A stretch of 64,000 nt of DNA from Roseiarcus sp963749715 (lineage in GTDB: Bacteria; Pseudomonadota; Alphaproteobacteria; Rhizobiales; Beijerinckiaceae). Of the stretch, positions 36,280 through 46,314 are shown piece by piece. Numbering within the stretch: position 1 is the stretch's first letter; every line of letters starts with the position of its first letter. The stretch is from NCBI GenBank assembly GCA_963749715.1, contig CAVVNR010000015.1, positions 62,001 through 126,000 of the forward strand, read 5' to 3'. Both the position numbers and the translations under genes were made by a program. The notes under the pieces were generated by a model, which worked only from the letters and a program-made list of their open reading frames with translations, searched no databases and was not told where the DNA came from.

Positions 36280-37021
36280 ATGGAGCTTGACCGGCGCGAA
36301 TTCGCCGCCCTCTTGGTTGGAGCCGCCACGAGCATCGGCATCGTGGGACCGGCGAGCGCGAGGCTATCGCGAAACTTTCGATGGACGATCTCCTCAAGAT
36401 CGTCGGCGTGACGCCGACCGGCATCGACGTCGAGACGTACCGCGACGAGGTCGCGAAATGGATCGAAGACGCGCGCGACTCGCGCTGGAAGCGGCCTTAC
36501 ACCGAACTCGTCTATCAGCCGCAGATCGAGCTCCTCGACTATCTGCGCAACGTCGGCTACCGCACCTGTATCGTCACCGGCGGCGGCCAGGACTTTGTGC
36601 GCGTCTAATCGGAGCAGGTCTACTGAATTCCGCCCGAGCAGGTCATCGGTTCCGCCGGCGCCGTCAGCTATCAATACGGCGCGAAGGGTCCCGTCCTCAT
36701 CAGGGAACCGAAGCTCCTGTTCAACGACGACACCGGCAAGCCCGAAGGAATCCATCTGATGATCGGCCGCCGGCCTTGTTTTGCCTTCGGCAATTCGAGC
36801 GGCGACCGCAAATGCTTGAATACACAAAAGCCGGCGCGCGGCTCGCGATGATCGTCCTGCACGAGGACGGCACGCGCGCATACGCCTACGGGCCGGCGCA
36901 GGGCCTTCCCGAAACCAAAGTCGGCCGCTTCCCGCCGGAGCTTTACAAGGAGGCGACCAGGGACGGTTGGATCGTCGTCAGCATGAAAAACGACTGGAAG
37001 CGCATCTTCGCGTTCGATTAG
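36280..37021 (+). pseudogene. HAD-family phosphatase gene, deleted and interrupted
   Basis: Begins with a Tat-like signal (MELDRREFAALLVGAA..GPASA) and then jumps to KLSMDDLLKIVGVTPTGIDV, which lies well past the catalytic DxDxT in homologues; that motif is missing, so an internal deletion has removed the active site. Further damage: TAA at 36606-36608, TGA at 36624-36626 (both in-frame substitutions within the RVYSEQVYGIPPEQVIG region), and a one-base loss near 36808 before QMLEYTKAGARL. The C terminus GWIVVSMKNDWKRIFAFD is recognisable. Several independent lesions mark a true pseudogene. Confidence 0.85.
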
Positions 37022-37077
37022 CGCAAACCTTTGAACCGCTTTCGACCCCGGCGGACCTGCAATTGCGCTGGGCCTTC

Positions 37078-38388
37078 TTAAGCCCCCGCAATGGGTTCGT
37101 CGACCGGCAACGCGCGCTCCCGAAGCGACTCGTAGATGGGCGGGTCTTTCAGCAGGGTCGCCGCCAGCATTGCCATCGAGCAGGCGCATAACATCGGCAG
37201 CAGCATCGAGACACTCCCCGTCATCTCAGTGGCCAGCACGATGCCGGTGATAGGGGCCCGCACGACGCCCGTGAAGAAGGCGGCTATTCCTACGACCGCA
37301 AACCCCTCAGGCTGAACATTTAGATAAGGGGCCAGCGCCCGGCACACCGCTCCGCACAGGAAGCCGAATTGCGCCCCCAACACCAGCATGGGGGCGAACA
37401 GTCCACCCGGAGTTCCCGCAGCGTAGGACACAGCGCCGAGCGCAAATCGGATCAGGAAGGCGGCGGGAATGGCGGCCACCGGGACGCTGCCTGTCAGCAC
37501 ACTCTGGGTGATCGCGTCTCCGCCCCCGATCAGGCTGGGCGCGAACCAGCCTAGGACGCCGACGGCAGCGCCGGCCAACCCGGCGCGCAGATCGACGTGC
37601 GCAAAGATCAGCCGACGCGCGGCCGCGCGCGTTGCAAGCAGCAACCGATTGTAGGCGACAGCCAAAAGACCAGCGAAGGCTCCGAACACGAAATAGAGCG
37701 GTCTCGTTTCAGCGTCGCCGTAGCCGAGCCCACCAACGTAGAAGTCCGGCGTGTCGCCGAGCAAAAGGCGCGCCACCCCGATGGCGGTGGCGGACGCGCC
37801 GAGGGCGGCGATGGCGATACGGCGTTCGAATCGCTGCACCAGTTCCTCGAGGACGAAGACGGCGCCGGCGATCGGCGCGTTGAAGGCGGCGCCGAGGCCC
37901 GCGCCGGCTCCGGCCGCAATCAACACCCGGCAATCCGGCCAGTTTCTGCCGAACACCTTTCCGACGAGATGAGCTAGACTCGCGCCCATCTGAACGGTAG
38001 GGCCCTCGCGACCGAGCGCGAGTCCCGCGCCGATTGCGAGCAACCCGCCAGCGAACTTGACCGGGATCAAGCGAAACGGGATCGGCGGAAGCTCCCCGCG
38101 CAGGACAGCTTCGACATGCGGGATGCCGCTTCCCGCCGCGTGGGGCGAGTACCGGCGAACCAGCCAACCTGCAATCGCGGTCGCGCCTGCGCAAACCGCG
38201 AGAACGAGAAGGAAGCCGACGGCCTCCTGGCCATGAGCCCATCCGATCAGGCCGTTGCGAAGCCGATCCGCCTGCTCGAGCGATAGGCGGAAGATAGCTC
38301 CGACAAGCCCGGCAACGGCGCCGGCGACGAGCGCGAGCAGCGCGAGCGCTAACGGATTTCCCTCGTCATGGGCCTCGCCGTCTGTCAT
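37078..38388 (-). CDS. clcA: CLC-type chloride channel/antiporter
   Basis: 436 residues from the ATG at 38388 (GGGAGG upstream). All CLC selectivity motifs are present: AAGSGIPHVEAV, GREGPTVQMG (with the gating Glu), GAAFNAPIAG and, near the end, the GIAAFFTGVVRAPITGIVLATEMTG (split: FFTGVVRAPITGIVLATEMT) region. About 12 helices. It exchanges chloride for protons across the inner membrane, useful in acid stress. No C-terminal CBS domains. Gene is single, convergent with the HAD pseudogene. Confidence 0.93.
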   Translation of the reverse strand: MTDGEAHDEGNPLALALLALVAGAVAGLVGAIFRLSLEQADRLRNGLIGWAHGQEAVGFLLVLAVCAGATAIAGWLVRRYSPHAAGSGIPHVEAVLRGELPPIPFRLIPVKFAGGLLAIGAGLALGREGPTVQMGASLAHLVGKVFGRNWPDCRVLIAAGAGAGLGAAFNAPIAGAVFVLEELVQRFERRIAIAALGASATAIGVARLLLGDTPDFYVGGLGYGDAETRPLYFVFGAFAGLLAVAYNRLLLATRAAARRLIFAHVDLRAGLAGAAVGVLGWFAPSLIGGGDAITQSVLTGSVPVAAIPAAFLIRFALGAVSYAAGTPGGLFAPMLVLGAQFGFLCGAVCRALAPYLNVQPEGFAVVGIAAFFTGVVRAPITGIVLATEMTGSVSMLLPMLCACSMAMLAATLLKDPPIYESLRERALPVDEPIAGA

Positions 38389-38524
38389 TGCCTCCCGGAC
38401 TCGCCTTCCAGGCTGAGGATCTACGATCTTGGCCGTCCGAACTTGAACGGTCCAGAGGTTTGACGGCGCCCCGGCCGATCGTGCAGACCGCCCCGCAAAC
38501 GGCTCCACGGTCAGGCGCTCCGCG

Positions 38525-39577
38525 TCACCAGCGGATCAGCGCCGCTCCCCAGGTGAAGCCGCCGCCCATCGCTTCGATCATCACCAGATCGCCGGGCTTG
38601 ATGCGGCCGTCGCTGACGCCGGCGTCGAGCGCGAGCGGGATCGAGGCGGCGGAGGTGTTGCCGTGCTGGTCGACGGTGACGATCACCTTGTCGTGCGCAA
38701 TGCCGAGCTTGTCGGCGGTCGCGTCGATGATCCGCCGGTTGGCCTGGTGCGGCACGAACCAGTCGATCTCGTCCGCCCTCACGCCCGCGTCGGCGAAGCA
38801 ACCCTGGATCACGTCAGTCACCATGCCGACGGCGTGACGGAACACTTCCTTGCCCTCCATCCGCAAGTGTCCGACCGTCTGGGTGGTCGAGGGTCCGCCG
38901 TCGACATAGAGCTTCGAGCGGTGCCGCCCGTCGGCGCGCAGCCGCGAGGCGATCACGCCGGGCGAGGCGAGGCGGCCGTCGCTGTCGCGGGCTTCGAGCA
39001 CGATCGCCCCCGCCCCGTCGCCGAACAAGACGCAAGTCGTGCGGTCGCTCCAGTCGAGGATACGCGAGAAGGTCTCGGCGCCGATCACCAGCGCTCGCTT
39101 GTTCGAGCCGGAGCGCAGGAACTTGTCGGCCGTGGCGACGGCGTAGACGAAGCCGGTGCAGACCGCCTGCAGATCGAACGCGGCGCCCTCGACGATTCCG
39201 AGATGCGCCTGGACCTGGCTGGCGACGGAGGGAAAGGTGTGGTCGGGGGTCGAGGTCGCAAGGACGATGAGGTCGATATCGGCGGGTTTAAGGCCCCCGT
39301 TGCTGAGCGCCGCCCGCGCCGCCTTGGTTGCGAGCGTCGAGGTGGTTTCGCCGGCGCCGGCCACGTAGCGCTGGCGGATGCCGGTGCGCTGGACGATCCA
39401 TTCGTCCGACGTATCGACCTTCGCCGCGAGCTCGACGTTCTTTACGACCCGCGCCGGCAGCGCCGCGCCGACGCCCCTAACGCACGAGCGGATCGAGGCG
39501 GGGGCCGCGCCGCGGCTGAGGTCCGGATCGGGACGGCGCGAGCGGCGGGCTTGAAGCGGAGGCGATGCAAGGTTCAT
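38525..39577 (-). CDS. fabH: 3-oxoacyl-ACP synthase III
   Basis: 350 residues. The catalytic triad is visible: Cys in LQAVCTGFVYAVATADKF, His in WFVPHQANRRII and Asn in VDQHGNTSAASIPLAL. The N terminus has about 25 extra residues (MNLASPPLQARRSRRPDP) before the conserved IRSCVRGVGAALP; a later start is possible but no better ATG exists. FabH starts fatty acid synthesis by condensing acetyl-CoA with malonyl-ACP. It follows plsX by 18 bases in the usual plsX-fabH order. Confidence 0.95.
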   Translation of the reverse strand: MNLASPPLQARRSRRPDPDLSRGAAPASIRSCVRGVGAALPARVVKNVELAAKVDTSDEWIVQRTGIRQRYVAGAGETTSTLATKAARAALSNGGLKPADIDLIVLATSTPDHTFPSVASQVQAHLGIVEGAAFDLQAVCTGFVYAVATADKFLRSGSNKRALVIGAETFSRILDWSDRTTCVLFGDGAGAIVLEARDSDGRLASPGVIASRLRADGRHRSKLYVDGGPSTTQTVGHLRMEGKEVFRHAVGMVTDVIQGCFADAGVRADEIDWFVPHQANRRIIDATADKLGIAHDKVIVTVDQHGNTSAASIPLALDAGVSDGRIKPGDLVMIEAMGGGFTWGAALIRW

Positions 39578-39595
39578 GAGCGGAGCAGGTTCCTG

Positions 39596-40654
39596 TCAGG
39601 ATCGGGCGGCGCGCGTTTGAACGGGCGCGGGTCGGAAGCCGTTGGCCTGGGCGACCATTTCGCGAATCTTGCCGAGCAATTCCTGACGCACCATGTCATA
39701 ACCCAATTCCACCGCGCCGGCGTAGCTCTCCGCGTCCGCGCCGCCATGGGCCTTGATGACGACGCCGTCAAGTCCCAGAAACACGCCGCCGCTGACGCGC
39801 GGCCCCATCTTGGCGCGCAGCGCCGCGAGCGCCTTGCGCGCAAACATGAAGCCGATGCGCGACATCAGGTTGTGGTTCCTGGCGTCGCGGATATATTGGC
39901 CGAGCTGCCTCGCGGTGCCCTCGGCGGTCTTGAGCGCGATGTTGCCGGTGAAGCCTTCGGTGACGAAAACGTCGACCGCGCCCCTGCCGAGGTCGTCGCC
40001 TTCGACGAAGCCCTGGTAGCGCATGTTGGGCAGGTTGGCCTCGCGCAGGATCCGGCCCGCCGCGCGCACTTCCTCGACGCCCTTGATCTCCTCGACGCCG
40101 ACATTGAGGAGACCGACCGTCGGGCAGTCGATGTCGAGCACGATTCGCGCCATCGCCGCGCCCATGACCGCGAGGTCGGCGAGCTGCTGGGCGTCGGCGC
40201 CGATGCTCGCCCCGACGTCGAGCACGATCAATTCGCCGCGCAAGGTCGGCCACATCGCCGCGATCGCCGGCCGCTCGATCGGCGACATCGTGTGCAGGCA
40301 GAACTTGGCCATCGCCATCAGGGCCCCGGTGTTTCCGGCGGAGACGGCGCAATCGGCGGCGCCCGATTTCACCGCTTCGATCGTCTGCCACATTGACGAC
40401 ACGCGCCGCCCGGCGCGCAAAGCCTGGCTCGGCTTGTCGCTCATTTTGACCGCGACGTCGGTATGAAAAATCCGCGACTTGGCGGCGAGCTTGGCGCGAC
40501 GCTCGAGAAGCGGGCCGATCGCCCGCTCCTCGCCGTAGAACAGAAACTGCAAGTCCGGCCGGCGTTCGAGCGCGACCGCCGCGGCAGGCACGACCACGGT
40601 CGGCCCATGATCGCCGCCCATCGCGTCCAGCGCTATGCGAATGTCGCTCGCCAT
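39596..40654 (-). CDS. plsX: phosphate acyltransferase PlsX
   Basis: 352 residues, complete: IRIALDAMGGDHGPTVVVPA at the N terminus, SAGNTGALMAMAKFCL, DVGASIGADAQQLADLAVMG, VNVGVEEIKG-type core and the VTEGFTGNIALKTAEGTA segment. It converts acyl-ACP to acyl-phosphate for phospholipid synthesis. Forms an operon with fabH. In many relatives a DUF177 gene precedes plsX; here the DUF177 gene is 1.6 kb further upstream, separated by two other genes. Confidence 0.96.
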   Translation of the reverse strand: MASDIRIALDAMGGDHGPTVVVPAAAVALERRPDLQFLFYGEERAIGPLLERRAKLAAKSRIFHTDVAVKMSDKPSQALRAGRRVSSMWQTIEAVKSGAADCAVSAGNTGALMAMAKFCLHTMSPIERPAIAAMWPTLRGELIVLDVGASIGADAQQLADLAVMGAAMARIVLDIDCPTVGLLNVGVEEIKGVEEVRAAGRILREANLPNMRYQGFVEGDDLGRGAVDVFVTEGFTGNIALKTAEGTARQLGQYIRDARNHNLMSRIGFMFARKALAALRAKMGPRVSGGVFLGLDGVVIKAHGGADAESYAGAVELGYDMVRQELLGKIREMVAQANGFRPAPVQTRAARS

Positions 40655-40842
40655 TCCTTGGTCCGACCGCCCCGGGCGCGTTTGCGCGGGCGGCGCCCGG
40701 CGCGCGCGACAATAGCGGCTTCGCCGCGCAAGGCAACGCCGGAGAGGCGCACGGGGCGCGCTTGCGACCGCAGAAAGCGCCCTTTTCCTCCGACGATGCG
40801 CGTGCCAAGATAAGGGCGCGACGCGGCCGCCCCTTTGTCCTC

Positions 40843-41448
40843 ATGTCCGATCGACTGCAATGCGCGCTCAGCGCCATCGACGCCGCGAACGCCCGCGACC
40901 CCAACCTCGAGGCGGGCGAGCCGGCCGAGCTCGTCTACGGCCGGCGGATGAGCGAGACGCTCACCCAATTCGCGCCTGACGCCTCCGAAGCCTTGCGGAT
41001 CGCCGTGCGAGGGCAGCATCTCGAGCGCTGGCTCACACCCCGCAGCGCCTATCCCGACGGCAAGAGCGGGTATATCGCATGGCGCAATGCGGCCAAGCGG
41101 CGCCACGCCGAGCGCGTGGCTGAGATCATGGAGAGTTGCGGCTACGACGAGGGGAAAATCGCCCGCGTCGGCGCGCTCGTGCGCAAGGAGCAATTGCGCG
41201 CCGACGCTGAGGCGCAGACCCTGGAGGACGTGGCCTGCCTGGTGTTCCTGCGCTACTACGCGGCGAATTTCGCCGCCAAGCATCCAGACGATAAAGCGCT
41301 CGACATCCTGATCAAGACGCAACGCAAGATGTCGCCTCGCGCCCGCGCCGCTGCGCCCGGTTTGGGCCTGCCGCCGCCAGTCCTCACACTCTATCAGCGG
41401 GCCTCGAAGGCGCTCGAGCGCGATCGCCGCGGCGGGCGGGACGATTGA
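40843..41448 (+). CDS. DUF4202 protein
   Basis: 201 residues from the ATG at 40843. Recognised by the highly conserved AIDAANARDPN and QHLERWLTPRSAYPDGKSGY and by RKEQLRADAEAQTLEDVACL. The family is of unknown function and usually sits near sulfur/energy genes in proteobacteria; here it is divergent from plsX. No membrane or export signal. Confidence 0.85.
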   Translation: MSDRLQCALSAIDAANARDPNLEAGEPAELVYGRRMSETLTQFAPDASEALRIAVRGQHLERWLTPRSAYPDGKSGYIAWRNAAKRRHAERVAEIMESCGYDEGKIARVGALVRKEQLRADAEAQTLEDVACLVFLRYYAANFAAKHPDDKALDILIKTQRKMSPRARAAAPGLGLPPPVLTLYQRASKALERDRRGGRDD

Positions 41449-41513
41449 AGAGCCGAATCTGCAGGCCGCCTCGCCGCCCTCAGGCGTAAGGCGCCCGAGA
41501 CAACAACAACCCA

Positions 41514-41538
41514 CCCCGAATCCCCATTCAGGATTCGG
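41514..41538. terminator. bidirectional hairpin between convergent genes
   Basis: CCCGAATCC (41514-41522) pairs perfectly with GGATTCGGG (41530-41538), loop of 7, in the 136-base gap between the stops of the DUF4202 and DUF1097 genes. No T-tract follows on either side. Confidence 0.6.
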
Positions 41539-41584
41539 GCTCATAGCCTAAAGCGTTCCGGCCAGGTCGGCTTCGGTCAGCCGG

Positions 41585-42106
41585 TCAGGCGGCGGCCTGT
41601 TTGCCCATCAAAGCGACGGCGATCTTCTGCGAAATGTATCCGAGCACCGCGCCGATGATCAGGGAGATCACGCCGACTACGAAAGGATTCTCGAGCGTAG
41701 CCGAGGTGACCGCGCCAAGCTTGTTGCCGGTCAAGGCGAGACCGGCGACGGCGGCGTATCCGAGCACGCTTGCCGGAATGTCGCTTACCATCGGCGCCTT
41801 GGCCGCGTAGACGAGAATGAAAACCGTGATCAAGACGCAGATGCCAGCCCAAAGCGGAACGCCGAGCGCGCCGCCGAGCGGAATTTGAGTGACGAGGAGG
41901 AGCGCGATCAAGGCCATGATGGCGCCGAATATATTGTTGGTTAGCGCCTTGGTCAGTCCGGCTTCCTTGCCGCCACAGTGATAGAAGGTCGCCCAGGCGA
42001 TGAACGCAACCCAGATTTGTATGCCCATCCCGAACGACAGGAGGACAAACGTTGCGATGCCTCCGAGCACGCCGATGCTGACCGCCAATGCAGTAATGAG
42101 ATCCAT
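41585..42106 (-). CDS. DUF1097 membrane protein
   Basis: 173 residues from the ATG at 42106, with GGGAGGAA upstream. Five or six hydrophobic helices; the N-terminal LITALAVSIGVLGGIATFVL and the GIQIWVAFIAWATFYHCGG motif are typical of DUF1097, small inner-membrane proteins of unknown role found with permeases and catabolic genes. It is alone here. Confidence 0.8.
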   Translation of the reverse strand: MDLITALAVSIGVLGGIATFVLLSFGMGIQIWVAFIAWATFYHCGGKEAGLTKALTNNIFGAIMALIALLLVTQIPLGGALGVPLWAGICVLITVFILVYAAKAPMVSDIPASVLGYAAVAGLALTGNKLGAVTSATLENPFVVGVISLIIGAVLGYISQKIAVALMGKQAAA

Positions 42107-42278
42107 GGCTTCCTCCCGATGTCGGCCCGCGTTTCTCGTTTCCCCAAATCGCGCGCGCCTGCTCCCAGCTGCGGCGCCTTGCCGCAGAACTCGGGCAATC
42201 AAGGTTATTCTGTGGCTAAATCTTGCGCAACGGTGATCTGACACCTTTGAACAGAATCATTTGCGCCGCATTTTTCGT

Positions 42279-42812
42279 TCACGGATGGCGCCGGCGGCCG
42301 CGCAATGAGGCAAAGGGCGAAGACGTGTCGGGCGCCCGCGCCGGCGGCTCGAAGATAACGTCGGGCTTGCGCGGATAAGGGTCGAGGCCGAGGGCGAAGA
42401 ACTCCGCGGTGAGCGCGCCGAGGTCGATCTTTCCGTCGATGACGGGATCGGGATCATCTTCGTCGGCGAGCGAAAAGTTCAGCGTCTCGCGCGCGGCGCG
42501 GCGGTCCAACTCATCCTCCGCCTGCGGCGCAAACCGCACATCGACGGCCTCATCGACGGTCGCGGCGAACGGCTCGAGCGACACGACGCAAACCTGGGTG
42601 AGTTCGCCATGGACCGCGCCGGTCACACGCGCTCCGCCCCGTCCGGCGGGCTCGAGGCGCAAGGTCGCCGTCAAGGCGGCGATGGCCGGAAGCTTATAGA
42701 GCGACGCCAGCGCCTCCCTCTCGGCGGGGCTCGCTTCGATGGACACGGTCTGTCCTTCCCGCGGGAGAGCGTCAACTCGCGCGACGCGAGTGAATGGCCC
42801 AGCCTCAGTCAT
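42279..42812 (-). CDS. DUF177 (YceD-like) protein
   Basis: 177 residues. Contains VCVVSLEPFAATVDEAVDVR, the first half of a possible Cys pair region, and the acidic DEDDPDPVIDGKIDLGALTA segment ending in LGLDPYPRKPDV, all diagnostic of DUF177. In other bacteria YceD is encoded before rpmF and affects 23S rRNA or ribosome assembly. Its start overlaps the stop of the chaperone gene by 8 bases, so the two are co-translated. That pairing is standard in alphaproteobacteria. Confidence 0.9.
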   Translation of the reverse strand: MTEAGPFTRVARVDALPREGQTVSIEASPAEREALASLYKLPAIAALTATLRLEPAGRGGARVTGAVHGELTQVCVVSLEPFAATVDEAVDVRFAPQAEDELDRRAARETLNFSLADEDDPDPVIDGKIDLGALTAEFFALGLDPYPRKPDVIFEPPARAPDTSSPFASLRGRRRHP

Positions 42813-43368
42813 CACGGTCTCCCGCCGCGATCGAGCCTGGGGGGAAGCGAAATAGGCCGTTCGCGAACGCCTCAATTGGAATCGCCGCGAGCGCGGCGTC
42901 AAGCGAGGCGGAATAGAAGGCGAGCGCGCCCGCCTTCGGCGCGCCGTCATGATCTGCTGCGCCGTAGACGTTTCGCGCCAGCGCCGCGGCGAGGCGGGCG
43001 GTCGCCCCTTCGTCGAGCGCGGCGGCGTAGGCGGCGTTGCGGCCGTAGAAGGCCCCGCCCATCGCCTTGAGGCGCTTCGCCACCGCGATATCCGACAAGC
43101 CCATTTCGCGCAGCGTGTCATCGAAATGGAGGAACACGCTATTGACGAGATCCTGCGCCATGGCGTCGCCAAGGCCGCCGAGCCGCCCCAAGCGACGCAG
43201 GACGAGCCCGGCGTGCAGCGTCAATAGCTCGAAACGGCCGTCGACCCGATCGGGGGCCCCGAGCGCCTGATAGAGCGCCGGGCGGCGGGCGGCGGCCACG
43301 ATCTCGCCAAGAATCTGCTCGATGACGGCTCTGCTGGCGCGCCGCGCACGCCATTGGGCGAAGATCAT
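42805..43368 (-). CDS. ubiquinol-cytochrome c chaperone (CBP3/UQCC1 family)
   Basis: 187 residues. The core RPALYQALGAPDRVDGRFEL, LTLHAGLVLRRL and NSVFLHFDDTLREMGLSDIA match the family that assists assembly of cytochrome bc1 complex in mitochondria and alphaproteobacteria. Length is usual. It is divergent from bamE with 129 bases between them and is followed by the overlapping DUF177 gene. Confidence 0.9.
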   Translation of the reverse strand: MIFAQWRARRASRAVIEQILGEIVAAARRPALYQALGAPDRVDGRFELLTLHAGLVLRRLGRLGGLGDAMAQDLVNSVFLHFDDTLREMGLSDIAVAKRLKAMGGAFYGRNAAYAAALDEGATARLAAALARNVYGAADHDGAPKAGALAFYSASLDAALAAIPIEAFANGLFRFPPGSIAAGDRDD

Positions 43369-43497
43369 GGCCGATCCAATCGTGGGCCGGCGAGCTCGAT
43401 GCTCACGGGACTCCCGCCTTGCTTTGGCGAGGGGGCATGAGTTAGGCATCCCCTTCCGGTCTGGCAAGCCGAAAGGCTGGTCGTAAGGAGAGGCTGA

Positions 43498-43953
43498 ATG
43501 CAAACGCCGCCCAAGGTCCATCGTTGCGCTTTGCTGGGATTGGCCGTTTGCGCCGCGCTGGCGCTCGGCGGCTGCCTTGGCTACGACGGCGACTTCGCTC
43601 GCGGCTATCAGGTCGACGCGGATACGCTGGCGCAGGTCAAGGTCGGCGCGACGACCAAGCCCGAAGCCCTCGCCCTGCTCGGCACCCCCTCGACCACTTC
43701 GACCGTCGGCGGCGACGCCTGGTACTATATCGGGCAGAAGATGAAGCACACGCTCCAGTTCATGCCGATCCAGATGTCCGACCAGCATGTGCTGGCGGTC
43801 TATTTCAACAAGGACGGCAAGGTCGACCGGATCGCCAATTACGGGATGCAGGACGGCAAGGTGTTCGACTTCGTCAGCCGCACCACGCCGACCGGCGGGC
43901 AAGAGCCCGACTTCCTCAGGAACGTGATGGGCGGGCTGTTCAGGTTTAGCTGA
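43498..43953 (+). CDS. bamE: outer-membrane assembly lipoprotein BamE (SmpA/OmlA)
   Basis: 151 residues with a lipobox (LALGGC, Cys at about 26). The SmpA/OmlA domain follows: QVKVGATTKPEALALLGTPS, then AWYYIGQKMKH and the strand AVYFNKDGKVDRIANYGM. BamE is an accessory lipoprotein of the Bam complex, which inserts beta-barrels such as the porin at 5462-7066. The GGAGAGG ribosome binding site lies upstream of the ATG. Confidence 0.93.
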   Translation: MQTPPKVHRCALLGLAVCAALALGGCLGYDGDFARGYQVDADTLAQVKVGATTKPEALALLGTPSTTSTVGGDAWYYIGQKMKHTLQFMPIQMSDQHVLAVYFNKDGKVDRIANYGMQDGKVFDFVSRTTPTGGQEPDFLRNVMGGLFRFS

Positions 43954-44021
43954 GCGGGGCGAAGCTCGAACCGTGATCGCCGGTTGCGAGCGCTGTCATT
44001 TTGGCGCGATCGCCTCAACGC

Positions 44022-46152
<2,131 letters not shown>

Positions 46153-46314
46153 TGCAGATAGCCCTGTTGATAGGCCGCCGGCGGTCCCGCGGCTCGTTTC
46201 TGGGCGCCTCTTGCCAGAAACCGCGCCCTACCGCAACGCGGCGCGGGGCGTTTCCGCCGGGTTTTGCGACCAAAGTCGGGCTGCGGCCGACCGCCGCGGC
46301 ATGAAGGCATAGGC

